Assembly: GCA_026770615.1 (NCBI GenBank) | Contig: MU631310.1 | Span: forward strand, 107,781-121,213 | Direction: 5' to 3' | Length of the DNA stretch: 13,433 nucleotides | Origin: Pavlovales sp. CCMP2436 | Taxonomy: Eukaryota > Haptophyta > Pavlovophyceae > Pavlovales | In this document: positions 1-8,698 of the stretch, piece after piece | Layout of the letters: each line of letters starts with the position of its first letter | How positions within the stretch are numbered: the stretch's first letter is position 1 | The notes under the pieces: generated by a model | The model's input: only the letters and a program-made list of their open reading frames with translations | Database searches by the model: none | What the model was told of the DNA's origin: nothing | Made by a program: the position numbers and the translations under genes

Positions 1-50
1 AATTATTTTTTTGTCATACTCCTCGTCGATGTCCGACTCGTCCTCGCCCT

Positions 51-90
51 GTGCGTGTGTGTGTGCGTGTGTGTGTGTGTGTGGGTGTGT
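51..90. repeat. GT-rich microsatellite
   Basis: Nearly pure GT dinucleotide tract with occasional GC and GG interruptions. Open frames running through it translate to Val-Cys repeats and are not believable coding sequence. Confidence 0.9.
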
Positions 91-104
91 ATCGTGACAC
101 ACAT

Positions 105-1200
105 GATATCTCAACCGGACTACTTCACCGGAAGGGTAGGATTAAGTGTCAAAGAAGAGCTCAGAAAGAAGCGGACGCCGACACCGGTGACGCACCCAAG
201 CCCGGCGACTTACACTACACTCTCCTACGCCAAAGCCTTAGCATGCACAGATCACGCGAATCTGCACTCGAAGCATCAGCGGCGTCAACCAAGGACAATA
301 TATCTCTATACGACGCGTATAAGTTTAAGGTAGCCATGTGGGCCGCCGAGACAGCCGAGCGGGCAGCAAGGAAACTGAATCAAAACACAGCACTAGCGGC
401 CATACCACTTATACTAATATGAGCCCATACCCCCAACGGACAGCATCGCTCAAAACAAGGAACCAGCAGCCTTACCTCCTATGCAGTATGAGCCCATACC
501 CCCAACAGACAGCATCGCCCAAAACGAAGCACCAGCGGCCATACCACCTATGCAGTACGAGCCCATACCTCTAACTGACAACATCGCCCAAAACTAGGCA
601 CCAGCGGCTATACCATTTCTGCGGTATGAGCCTATACCCCCAACGGACAGCATCGCTCAGTATGAGCCCATATCCCCAAAGGCCATGCCACATATACAGC
701 AAGAAGTCATACCCCCAACGGACACCAGTGCACTGACCACCCCTGCCAAACGAAGATGCCTGATGCGCAACCAACCTACGAATAATGAAGATTCATTAAC
801 AGGTGTAAACCCGACTATACCCTCCGTGCAGCCTAAGCCCACCCTCAGGCCCAGCCGAGGCCAGCAACGCTTACGCACATCAAACGTGGAAAAATGCAAC
901 CAGTGACCGTCTCGAACCAAAACCTCATTGCTACCAGGAGCAGCCAGTCCCACCGAACCCAAAACAGGACCAGCCAGTCCCGCCATAAACCACGAATCCG
1001 CAGCAGGCCCGTCACGCATGCACGCACTGATCCATGACAAGTCCGTCATATTTATGCACCACTCACGCACACTGCGCTCAGCAACCAAACTGGCCCTTGA
1101 AACCGGCAAGTCACCCACGCTGTCACACCACTCGGGCGACAAAAAACCTAAAACCAAACATGAGCCAGCAAGTTCAAGGTCTTCAAAACGCAATACATAA
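105..1200 (+). pseudogene. Broken coding relic of unknown family with 23-residue repeats
   Basis: I do not recognise the family. A coding-like frame (codon starts divisible by 3) runs from about 105 to 405 and is rich in Ala, Glu, Arg and Lys, including AETAERAARKLNQNTA. At about 405-418 one extra base, judged against the later repeat copies, moves the message into the next frame. That frame then reads repeats of the type YEPIPPTDSIAQN, a Pro/Gln/Ser/Thr-rich middle and a basic Ser/Lys-rich tail ending at TAA 1198-1200. In-frame TAG at 595-597 and TGA at 904-906 break it. No zinc finger, protease, polymerase or integrase motif is visible. The plus strand is markedly rich in A and C over the whole segment, which supports one unit. 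It may be a structural ORF of a transposon or a repeat-bearing host gene. The start is not defined; 105 simply follows the GT tract. Confidence 0.5.
349..735 (+). repeat. 69-bp tandem repeat (23 codons)
   Basis: Units begin at 418, 487, 556 and 625, exactly 69 bp apart. A degenerate unit lies upstream (349-417), a shortened unit at 625-660, one with an internal deletion at 661-699 and a partial one from 700. Each unit starts with codons for Tyr/Gln-Glu-Pro/Val-Ile-Pro-Pro-Thr-Asp. A length divisible by three and conserved residues show that the repeat spread while the frame was coding. Confidence 0.85.
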
Positions 1201-1306
1201 ACCAGCAAGCCCGCCACACCCCGCACCCAAAGTCCTGCGCCCGAGGCCCACCCCCGTCAAGGGGTGGGATAGAATGGGCCAGCAAATAAGCCGCGCATGT
1301 TTGTGG

Positions 1307-1328
1307 TTTTTGCCCCCCGGGGCAAAAA
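1307..1328. repeat. Perfect 10-bp inverted repeat with 2-base loop
   Basis: TTTTTGCCCC (1307-1316) pairs perfectly with GGGGCAAAAA (1319-1328) across CC. It looks like a stable hairpin or cruciform. Nothing next to it defines a transposon end or transcript, so its role is unknown. Confidence 0.8.
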
Positions 1329-1543
1329 TCTATCAATATATGCGAGCCAGGCTAGCGAGGAAGTAATGTTTGGGATGCGCAAAGGTGGGCCGCGCTCGCA
1401 GACGGTGCTGCATTTTCAGACGATGCGAGGGAGAGCAGTGGAGGTCGGTCAGCGCGCCAGTCGAGAGTCGTCAGTCGTCGATCGTCGTGTGGCTGAACTG
1501 ATCAGCGGTTGGGACGGTATCCGTGTGCTCGGGGTGGATCTCT

Positions 1544-1583
1544 GGATCTGAGTGTTTTTCAACACTTAAATTCAGTGAGATCC
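1544..1583. repeat. Nested inverted repeat
   Basis: Outer arms GGATCT (1544-1549) and AGATCC (1578-1583) enclose inner arms AGTGTT (1551-1556) and AACACT (1561-1566). Arms are short, so chance is possible. Confidence 0.45.
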
Positions 1584-1627
1584 TCCCGGGGACGGACGTT
1601 TAACTAGAAACTTACACACACTAGCAG

Positions 1628-1711
1628 AACTGCAAGGCTTTCGCCGCGGCGCGGGAGGAGGCCGCGGCGGCCGCGGACGAGCACGGCGCGGGCCTGGCCG
1701 ACGCCGCGTAG
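1628..1711 (+). other. Possible terminal exon fragment, GC-rich
   Basis: An AG dinucleotide at 1626-1627 is followed by 27 codons rich in Ala, Glu, Asp and Gly that end at TAG 1709-1711. It starts NCKAFAAAREE and almost every third position is G or C, as in the ETHE1 exons at the other end of the window and unlike the spacer around it. This could be the last exon of a host gene or an exon fragment stranded by transposition. The protein family is not recognisable, and there is no clear pyrimidine tract before the AG. Low confidence. Confidence 0.25.
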
Positions 1712-2185
1712 AATGCCTGCTCGCCTCAGCCGGCCGGCGCTCGTATCTGACTCAAGTCAGTGAGTGAACAACACCTGTTGGACCATGCTGAGCCGCTATA
1801 TATTTATGAGCTGCTATATATATGATGTATCAAAGCTGAGCACTATGCGCCGCCTGGACCAATATTTCACTTCTGCGGCCTCGTAACTAACTTAGTTACG
1901 AGCAAAATAAACAAAAATATAATACTATACAAATTACAATCCAATGATGTGGCTAAATTGGGCTTGCTGCGCTGCCTTTACTCGGATGGCTATGCATCTC
2001 AAGTGTCTCTCCCGGCCGAGGGTGAGTATGCAGCGGTGATTCACCGGACTTTTTCGCAATTTCGGAAATTATTTCCCTCCGGACTGTCCACTAATTCGGA
2101 TTTACAGAGTTCGAGAATTGGCTCCAGCTCCGGTCATGGCTAGCCAGGACATGTGTATTCCGTCTTTCTATGTGTCTGGTAAGCC
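1712..2185. other. AT-rich spacer
   Basis: No supported gene. A 64-codon open frame at 1949-2143 has no recognisable domain. A short tandem pair (GAGCCGCTATATAT and GAGCTGCTATATAT) lies near 1791-1828, and a perfect inverted repeat lies at 1880-1902. Confidence 0.5.
1880..1902. repeat. Perfect 11-bp inverted repeat with 1-base centre
   Basis: CTCGTAACTAA (1880-1890) and TTAGTTACGAG (1892-1902) are exact reverse complements around a single C. The near-complete palindrome could form a cruciform or be a dimeric protein site; no context shows which. Confidence 0.85.
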
Positions 2186-2248
2186 GGAGGCACCTGGCTG
2201 GCAGCCCCCCCTGCCGGGAGGCGAAGAAAATTTTAGGGTCTATTTTAG
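2186..2248 (+). repeat. Dispersed repeat, copy A
   Basis: Matches 11203-11263 in the same orientation. Shared blocks are a GGC-CTGGCTG-CAGCCCCC stretch, then GCGAAGAAAA, then AGGGTCTATTTTAG. Similarity stops on both sides. Copy A is followed by a GGTCTA / TAGACC inverted pair. The copies lie on either side of the retrotransposon. Confidence 0.7.
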
Positions 2249-2898
2249 CAATTTTTAGACCGTTTAACTCATGTACTAGTGTAGTTCAGTCCACCTTCTT
2301 CATCCCTGTGGCGCGGCAACCCGCGCGGAGCCGCGGATAGCCTTGGTGGAGGGTAGGCGGCAAGGCGTTTGCTCACCATTGCGCGCATTCCCCATCCGCC
2401 GAGAGCTCGCGCGCGGCCAGCGACGCGTACGCGAAGGGTCCCGCGTCCGTTAGAAGCGTCCCGGCGGGGGTCCTTGAGCGTCGAGCGGGACCGCTCGCGG
2501 ACACTTGGGCTCAATCACGCGGCGACCTGCGCGAGCACAAGCGCTCGCCGCGCGTAAGTCGGGCCGGGCGGCCAAGCAGCAAGCTGCGGTCAGCACGCAG
2601 CATGGAGCACGGCTCTTCGTGCCTCGTCGGCCGCGCACGAGCGCGTGGGCAAGATGTGCGGACGCGTAGAACGGACGCGGGGCGCACGCATGTTCTCCAG
2701 CGGACGGCTGATAGTAGCCGCGCGCCTCATCGCGTGGTAGCCAAGCGTGAGCGCAGCCACAGGTTGCTGTTGAAGCGGGGAGCTCCGCATTTTAAAAAGG
2801 TGTTTATAAACAGATGGATAGGTCGAGAAAGCTAAGATAATGGATGTAACTTCGATAGGGACTATGCAACTAGTGAGGGCATCACCGAGAGCTTTCTA
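2249..2898. other. GC-rich spacer upstream of the retrotransposon
   Basis: From about 2280 to 2780 the DNA is strongly GC-rich and CpG-rich on both strands. Open frames on both strands are Arg/Ala/Pro-rich and look like composition artefacts. From about 2790 to 2898 it turns AT-richer. I see no gene, RNA or repeat structure I can name. Confidence 0.5.
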
Positions 2899-3249
2899 TG
2901 TGCATTCTTGTGCGCTCTTGAGCGTGGACAGACATGTGGTGAGAACTCGAGGGTACTCACAGGGGTTTTTATTGGATAGTTACCCTTTCCCCCATTGCGA
3001 CGACAAACTTCCGGTCGGCGGCATTCGTCGGCGGGGTTCTCTTAACCCAGGATGAGAAGGTGGTTTTTAAGGATCGCCCTATAAACTCGGTTACGTTTAA
3101 GGAACCCGTCCTTCCATCTTTACTTGTGCAAGTTTGTACAATAGATTAGTCATCTACCGCGGGGAGCCTCGAGCTCGAGCCGCGCACCTGTACTCAGCAG
3201 ATACCGTAACTGGTCTGCTGTGTGATGCCGGGAGAGGTATATTCTAACA
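2899..3249 (+). repeat. 5' LTR of the copia-type element
   Basis: 351 bp. Its 5' part (2899-3051) and 3' part (about 3131-3249) match the 3' LTR closely, but the middle (about 3052-3130) does not align. It ends CTAACA as the 3' copy does. Its start reads TGTGCA where the 3' copy has TGTTAGCA, which looks like loss of two bases. A TATAAA box sits at 3080-3085, within the unmatched middle. A short CTCGAGCTCGAG palindrome (3168-3179) is shared with the other LTR. Confidence 0.9.
3080..3085 (+). promoter_or_regulatory. Possible TATA box in the 5' LTR
   Basis: TATAAA on the coding strand inside the LTR, about 165 bp before the first Gag codon. Copia LTRs carry the element promoter. It falls in the part not shared with the 3' LTR, which weakens the call. 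Confidence 0.35.
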
Positions 3250-5044
3250 TGTCGACATACCGGGGGGGCGGGCTTAAGCTTAAGCTGCCTCCTGGGTTGA
3301 CCTCCAACTCGGTTCCTTTTGACCAAGTGATGACGGACATCATCTCCAAGGACCAGCCGCAGCTCTTGCCGGAGAAGGTTGGCCAGCTGCTGGACGAGCA
3401 GCACCTGGTGCACGCGAGCATGCACGTGAGCGTGTGAGCGTCCGTGCACCGCAAGATGGGAGATGCCCAGGGCGAGCTGATCTCGACCAAGATCTTCGGC
3501 TGGGACAAGGACGGAACTACGCGGACTACGTGGAGTTTGCTGAGCAGTTCGAGAGCAAGCCCGGGGACAAGTTCGAGAAGCGTCTCGAAGATGTCCGACA
3601 CCTCTCCAAGATGATCGAGCTCAACGCGCTCACCGCCGAGAGCAAGACTAAGGAGAGGGAGATTCAGGTTGGCAGCACGCTGGCCAAGATCATCTCGAAG
3701 TTCGACCTCAAGCTTGAGGCGAAGCTCGCGGAGATCGAGGCGCAGTGCGCTCTCCAGCGGACACCGACCGAGAGCGTGGATAGGGAAGGCGCAGATGCGC
3801 CGACCTCGGAGCCGAGCGTCAAGTTCCGGGACCACGCGGCGCTTATTTTGGAGCGCAATGAGCGAATGGCGATGGCCCGGTGCATCCACCTCGAGGGAAT
3901 CGGCAAGTCGTCGAACGACCTCCAGGGCGCTCTCGAAGCCAGCGTGGCCACCATCAACTTCGAGGCGGAGTCCGCGACCGAGAAGTATCTCTTGGCAGCC
4001 AAGTTTGGCACACTGGACAAGCTGACTCGTGCGGTTTGGAATGCCAGCTGGGAGTGGGCTTTCAGAACTCTCGCAGGCTTCTTCACCCTCGGCACTTGGA
4101 CAAGGCTCGAGCGGGGGAGGCAGGCGAGCCTGTGGGAAGATGCCAGCTACGAGAGCCGCATCTTCAATGTGATGGAGTCGATGGAAGATCTGAAGCAGGC
4201 CATCACTTTTGGTTATACTTTCGGCATGGCGGTGCTCGCGCTTGGCGTGCCGGCTGAACGGCCTGTTGACGTCGAGCGTTTCTTCAAGGATGAGGCGGCG
4301 CTGGTCAAGTGACTCGAGATGCACATTCTGAAGTACGATAACTTCTTCCCCTCGCTCTATTACTTCCGCATCCTGAAGAGCCTGCCACCAGGTGCAAGAT
4401 GGTTGAACCTCTTTACGGAGGCCATGCGCGTGTCGCCCGAGGAGGTCACCACTGAGACGCTGACACAGCTCAAGACGCAGATCCGCAACATTGTGGACAC
4501 TCCCGTCTTCGGACACCCCCCCAACCGTTTTGGGGGGTAGAAGGGGATGCGCCTGGAGAACGCGAGGACGGCGACAGCTGACCGACCTCCGTACCATCCG
4601 ACACCGCGTACGGTTACACGGCCACCGGCGAGCGGCAAGCCGCTAAGCAAGCGGCCGCCGTCCCTGGTCCAGCCGGTCTACAACAGGCGCGCCGGGCTGG
4701 ACCACGCCGAGAGGCAAAATCTGCAACAGGCATACCCCGGGAATGGGGCATGTATCAACTGTGGCAGCACCGAGCACTTCGCTGGCAAGTTCACCAAGCC
4801 CGGAGCAAAGGCTGCACAGCAAAGGCACAGTCTCTTCATGAAACAGAGGCGTGACGGGCAGGGCAAGGGGACGTGGGATTCGCGTCCCAAGAATAGCCGT
4901 GCGGCGCTCTCGTTCGGCTTCAGCAGCGGCAGCTGGGCTGACCAGACAGAGCAGGAAGAGCTGGAAGAACGGGCAAACATCTACCGTGCCGACTCGCTCT
5001 ACACTGCCCTCGACCTCGGGGTGGAAATGCCGTCGCAGCACTAG
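3249..5044 (+). pseudogene. Gag polyprotein (capsid and nucleocapsid), disrupted
   Basis: The structural protein of the element, expected to form the virus-like particle that packages its RNA. The likely start is ATG 3249-3251, whose A is the last LTR base, giving MSTYRGGG and about 60 further residues. TGA 3435-3437 and a one-base frameshift near 3513 follow. The long frame after that is Glu/Lys-rich and helical (about 3515-4309), then TGA 4310-4312 and TAG 4538-4540. A basic Pro-rich nucleocapsid region follows with one zinc knuckle at 4751-4792, CINCGSTEHFAGKF. Spacing is CX2CX4HX4C, but the last Cys is Phe. TAG 5042-5044 is taken as the end of this segment, although the same frame continues into Pol. 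Placement between the LTR and Pol, plus the knuckle, identify Gag; the helical part alone would not. Confidence 0.8.
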
Positions 5045-6744
5045 CCGCACGCGACACAGCTCGCGCCGCTCGAACGGCTACGGTAGTACGAGCGGACACT
5101 CGAGCTCGAGCCAGAGCCGAACGGAGAGGTGCTGTGCTCACTGCCTATATCTACCCACACACTATCCGCAATCTATAAGAGCAAGTTAGCCCTTCTAGTA
5201 GTCAGGGTGGATGAGGTGTAGGGAGAGGCGAAGGGGGTGACACGGCAGGTAAAATCTCTCCGCTACAGGGGATCGCGGGCAATAAGAAACCGTCGTGTTA
5301 AGAAACTGAGCCTCTTTTTTTGCATTGCTTGTATGTAATTTAAGCAAATTTAAGCATTGTTTGTATGTAATTTGCTCCGAAACTCAGCCTCAGCCTCAAA
5401 AAGCGCCGTTCTTATTGCCCGCGATCCCCAGTACGCCGTGGAATCTATTTCTCCAGTAGACAAGTTCTTTCTGCCGGCAGAGGCGGACAGCATCTTGGCT
5501 GACTGTGACGCGATGGTAGCCGCACGGGGGAGACGCGAGGAGAATAAGCCTTCATCCGAGGACTACAAGGTGGGCCTGGACTTGCTGAATTTGGGGGAGA
5601 AAACAAGCCTTTCCTCGCACTCAATAAGCCTACGTGCGAGGACATCGAGTCTTCGTGCTTTCTCAACAAACCTTTGTGGGATCAGAACAAGCCTTCGTTC
5701 CTTCCCAACAAGCCTTTGGCTGAGACCAACGAGATGGGTTTCGAGAGAACTGCTGGGGCCAGATCACAGACAGTGGTGTGCCTTGGAGTGGAACCAACGG
5801 GGGACGCATACTCGAGGGGAGTTGGAGCGTTTGACCTCGAAAGGTTTATATTTGAAAACCAAAATTCAGACGACGGCGTGCCGACGACACACGCACCGAG
5901 GCCGTCGCTGCCGCCGCCTACCCAGCTGGGAGGTTTGCTGCAGCCACGCGCACCGCGGCCGCAGACGCCACCCCAGCTGGGGAGCGCGCCGATAGGCAAC
6001 GCACCGCGATCGCAGCTGGCGGATGAGGGCGTGCCAGATCTGGAGGAAGTGCCAGAGCTAAAAGAGAACTCCGACTCTGACAGCGACGCGGAGGAGCCGA
6101 TCAAGCCCCCGCAAGTGGACAGCTTGCTGAGACTGCTAGACTTCCACCGCCGCAACTTCCAACGCCGCAACTTCCGATGCCCTCCGGTCGCAAAGCCGAG
6201 TGCAGGGTTCGACAGCAACATCAAGGCTGACGACCGCAAGCCAGACCGTGTGGGTCTTATGCTCGACCCACGCGTCAGCCTCAACGCAAAAGTGGCCGAG
6301 AAGCTGGGACAGCTCCTCGCGAAGACGCTGCGCTACATCTAGATCGTGCGCGACGAGGACAATGACCTCCACACGTGCGCTTCGACAATCGTTCTGCTCG
6401 CGGAGTGGGTCGGGGAGAAGCTCAGCGCAGCAGTTCTGCGTGACATGGGCTTCCCCGATGCGGACGTGATCACTATCCGCCGGGTGTGCCACTCCTCCGA
6501 GCGGCGGGTGCGCACCATCTTCTCCTAAGAGGAGGAGCTGAGCAGCGACTCGGACGGGGAAACCAACTCGTTCACCGGCCAACGCCGCAAGATCGACTTA
6601 AGGACGGGGTTCGAGAAGGCGCGCAGGGCAGACGCCGAGTTCGGCGACGCCCGCAACGCGCACTTCGAGTCGAGGCCCGTATCGGATCTCGACTGGAGCT
6701 ACCGGCGATTCAGCTACCCCGACAGCACGGACGCACGCGACCGT
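5045..6744 (+). pseudogene. Gag-Pol spacer region with NKP repeats, disrupted
   Basis: This 1.7-kb stretch links the zinc knuckle to the protease, long for a copia element even without the 165-bp insert. The frame leaving Gag continues (with TAG 5084-5086 and TAG 5219-5221) up to the insert at 5267. On the far side the same frame resumes at TAC 5432. A shift in the A run near 5600-5603 then moves it one frame. From about 5540 to 5720 the sequence repeats Asn-Lys-Pro six times. A Pro-rich part (about 5880-6010), an acidic Ser/Asp/Glu part (about 6040-6105) and an Arg-rich part follow. TAG 6340-6342 and TAA 6526-6528 interrupt. No enzyme motif is visible. Confidence 0.65.
5267..5431. mobile_element. 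MITE-like element inserted in the retrotransposon
   Basis: The 5' end reads AGGGGATCGCGGGCAATAA and the 3' end is its near-perfect inverse: the 21 bases from GGGGATC match exactly at both ends. The element is flanked on both sides by TAC (5264-5266 and 5432-5434), giving a TA or TAC target duplication. It is 165 bp, too short to encode a protein. The AT-rich core holds a 32-bp tandem duplication: GCATTG-TTGTATGTAATTT at 5322 and 5354 differs by one base. Small size, terminal inverted repeats, target duplication and a related end at 11293 indicate a miniature inverted-repeat element. A TA duplication would suit a Tc1/mariner-type mobiliser; TAC leaves this open. Confidence 0.85.
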
Positions 6745-7206
6745 GCGCCGATGCAGCACGATGCACGCCGCGTGGACGATGACAGTTTCACCGTTCCGAC
6801 ACACGCTGTGTTCGACTCCGGTGCCACAGTGAGCATGGCATCGAGAGAGCTGCTCGACTCCAGGATAAAGATGAAGGGCCGCGTCCGATGGGGCGATGGT
6901 CGCATCCTGAAGATTAAGGAGAAAGGCATGCTCTTGATGGACCTGAAGTGCGCGCGCACAGGCGCCACGCAGGCAGTGTGCATGATCTGCTAGGCAGCTC
7001 TAAGCATGGAGATGCCCCTCCTTACCGTGCAAGCTTTCACGGCCGAGGGCATCACAGTCGCCTTCAAGCCAAGGGGGGCAACAGTGGACTTCTCCAAGCA
7101 GGGAAGAGTAGTGATGGGCCTGGACGAGCAGTCAATGATGCAGGCCACCATCCACATGCCGGGAGACCAGATCTCGCCACGGCACTACACCGTGCCCATG
7201 GGGTAG
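6745..7206 (+). pseudogene. Retrotransposon aspartic protease domain
   Basis: Retropepsin-type protease that would cut the Gag-Pol polyprotein, acting as a homodimer. The active-site motif reads HAVFDSGATVSMASRELL, with the catalytic Asp codon at 6814-6816 in the canonical Asp-Ser-Gly-Ala-Thr context. The downstream stretch (about 7012-7200) keeps hydrophobic, strand-like alternation. TAG 6991-6993 and TAG 7204-7206 stop the frame, about 60 codons after the catalytic Asp and then 70 codons later, so no complete protease could be made without readthrough. Its place after the nucleocapsid and before the integrase is as expected for Ty1/copia. Confidence 0.85.
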
Positions 7207-7441
7207 CCCTCCTCAGCTGGGAAGGGATATGCCGCCTACATCACCACTGCCAAGCCGCAGGGGGGATACGGCGGAAGAGACTTCAATGGCGGCGCTACCA
7301 CCCGAGGCCGTGGATTCACCAGAGGCACCACGGGCAGAGGCAACCAGGGAGGGCTGGGCGTGCAGTCGAGGGCGCCGTCTCAGCCGATCTTCGACCGCCT
7401 GGGGAAGAGGACACAAGCTGACCCAAGAGGACACAAGCTGA
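7207..7441 (+). pseudogene. Gly/Arg-rich linker before the integrase
   Basis: In the protease frame this region reads many Gly-Arg and Gly-Gly pairs (for example TTRGRGFTRGTTGRG), like an RGG-box RNA-binding segment, then moves towards the integrase. A 20-bp tandem duplication (7405-7424 and 7425-7444, one mismatch) lies at its end, where the coding message also leaves this frame. TGA 7439-7441 blocks the integrase frame just upstream of 7442. The RNA-binding reading is inference from composition. Confidence 0.5.
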
Positions 7442-7444
7442 CCT
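7405..7444 (+). repeat. 20-bp tandem duplication
   Basis: Two adjacent 20-bp units, AAGAGGACACAAGCTGACCC and the same ending ACCT, 19 of 20 identical. Twenty is not divisible by three, so the duplication changes the frame. Alone it does not produce exactly the integrase frame, so another indel must lie nearby. Confidence 0.9.
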
Positions 7445-8698
7445 CCACCCAAACGCCCAAGGCCCACGTCTGGCACCGAGCTAGAAGAGCAGTCCCGCCG
7501 CAAGCTTGCGGCGGAAAACGTCTGGCTAGCTCTCTGGTTGACGAGATTGGGCATCGCTAACAAGCAGTTACTTCAGCGCTCGCTCTTGAGCGGATCTGTC
7601 CTGGACATGGACAGCAGACAGCCACGACAGGCTGCTCTCAGCACTCTGACTGACGCGCGCATGCGAAAGTCAATCTTCTCCGTACCTATGCCTAGGGCGG
7701 AACTACCGGGTCAGATAACTCATTTAGATATTTTAAAGATATCAAAAGTGAACCTGCCCGTCGGCACCGATGGGAGTTCCCTGGGGTTGCGATATGGCCT
7801 CGTCTGTCTAGACGACGCTTCGAACCGGGGTTGTGTTTACTTCGAAAAACATATGAGGGGGAGTGGTCTGCTAAGACTGTGGTTCCTGGAGCTCGGCACC
7901 CACGCTATCTTGGGCGCACACCTCCTTCTCGGCCCGGGTTTTGGGCAACGGAAAATTCATACGGATGGAGGCACGAACCTCAACTCAAAGGACATTGATA
8001 ATCTCTTGACTGAGTTCGGATTGTCAGCGAATGTGGCCTCAGCGCACGACACGCCGGAATCCAACGGCAAGGTCGAGCGCTACATCGGGACCCTCTTGGC
8101 AGGTACGAGAGCAATCCTGGCCATGTCCAAGGTGCCAATCAGGCACTGGCACTGGGCGATGCGACATGCCTGCGTAGCTCGCAACATGCTCGCATCACAG
8201 CAGATCGTACGAGACAACGTCCGCATCTGGGTCTCGCCGCATGAGATTTTCTTCGGCAGACGACCGACAGCTAAACACCTAGCCGTGTTCGGAGCTCCAT
8301 GCAGGATGCTCCTCATCGGCCCGGCCCGAAAGAAGAGCGGCAAGCTCGGCCTCCCGATGGAATGGGGATTCATTCTGGGCTACGAAGGGGATGGCGTGCA
8401 ATATGGAGATTCCATGCGCTTCGTCCTTGGGAACATCGTCCTCTTAGCAGACGGCACGGTGAACTTCTCTCGGCACGTACAGATCGACGAGAGAGAGCTG
8501 GTCGTGGGGGGGATACACACTCTTTGGAGGGTGAACATTGACTCGTTCGAGGGAATCTCGAGCGAGAAGAGGAGCGACCAAGCTCCCATCCCGCACGACT
8601 CCAACAAGCAGGCAGGTCAAAACGACCACCGGCAAGCCTGCGACAGCCACCGACAAAGGCTCCGCCCCCGTTTACAGACCAATGCTCGACTCGGATGA
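7442..8698 (+). pseudogene. Integrase (DDE) with C-terminal region
   Basis: Would insert the cDNA into host DNA. The DDE triad is visible: Asp in THLDILKIS (codon 7727-7729), Asp in IHTDGGTNL (7964-7966) and Glu in SNGKVERYIG (8075-8077), with 36 residues between the last two, close to the family's D-35-E spacing. The copia signature SAHDTPESNGKVER is intact. Downstream, HEIFFGRRP and HLAVFGAPCRMLL match the usual post-core region of copia integrases. Upstream (about 7535-7690) the expected zinc-binding His and Cys residues are missing. The frame is open from 7442 to TGA 8696-8698, the longest intact stretch in the element. Confidence 0.92.

Larger units (their letters stand above)
1201..1627. 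other. Spacer without a recognisable gene
   Basis: No supported gene. An open frame at 1297-1551 has no recognisable motif and no repeat or composition support. The notable content is two inverted repeats, at 1307-1328 and 1544-1583, listed separately. Confidence 0.5.

Noticed and set aside
1297..1551. 84-codon plus-strand open frame following the repeat-bearing relic in the same frame
   Set aside because: It starts after a stop, runs through a palindrome and lacks the A+C bias of the relic; no motif.
1949..2143. 64-codon plus-strand open frame
   Set aside because: No recognisable domain, and no codon-composition or repeat support; length is within chance for this region.
2269..2838. Overlapping open frames on both strands in the GC-rich block
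   Set aside because: Arg/Ala/Pro-rich translations on both strands are typical of CpG-rich DNA, with no motif or splice context.
3250..3275. Primer binding site after the 5' LTR
   Set aside because: No match to the initiator-Met tRNA complement common in copia elements, and I could not assign another tRNA by eye.
3194..4597. 467-codon open frame on the minus strand across gag
   Set aside because: It is the antisense shadow of the GC-rich Gag frame; its length reflects lack of A/T in third positions and no family motif is present.
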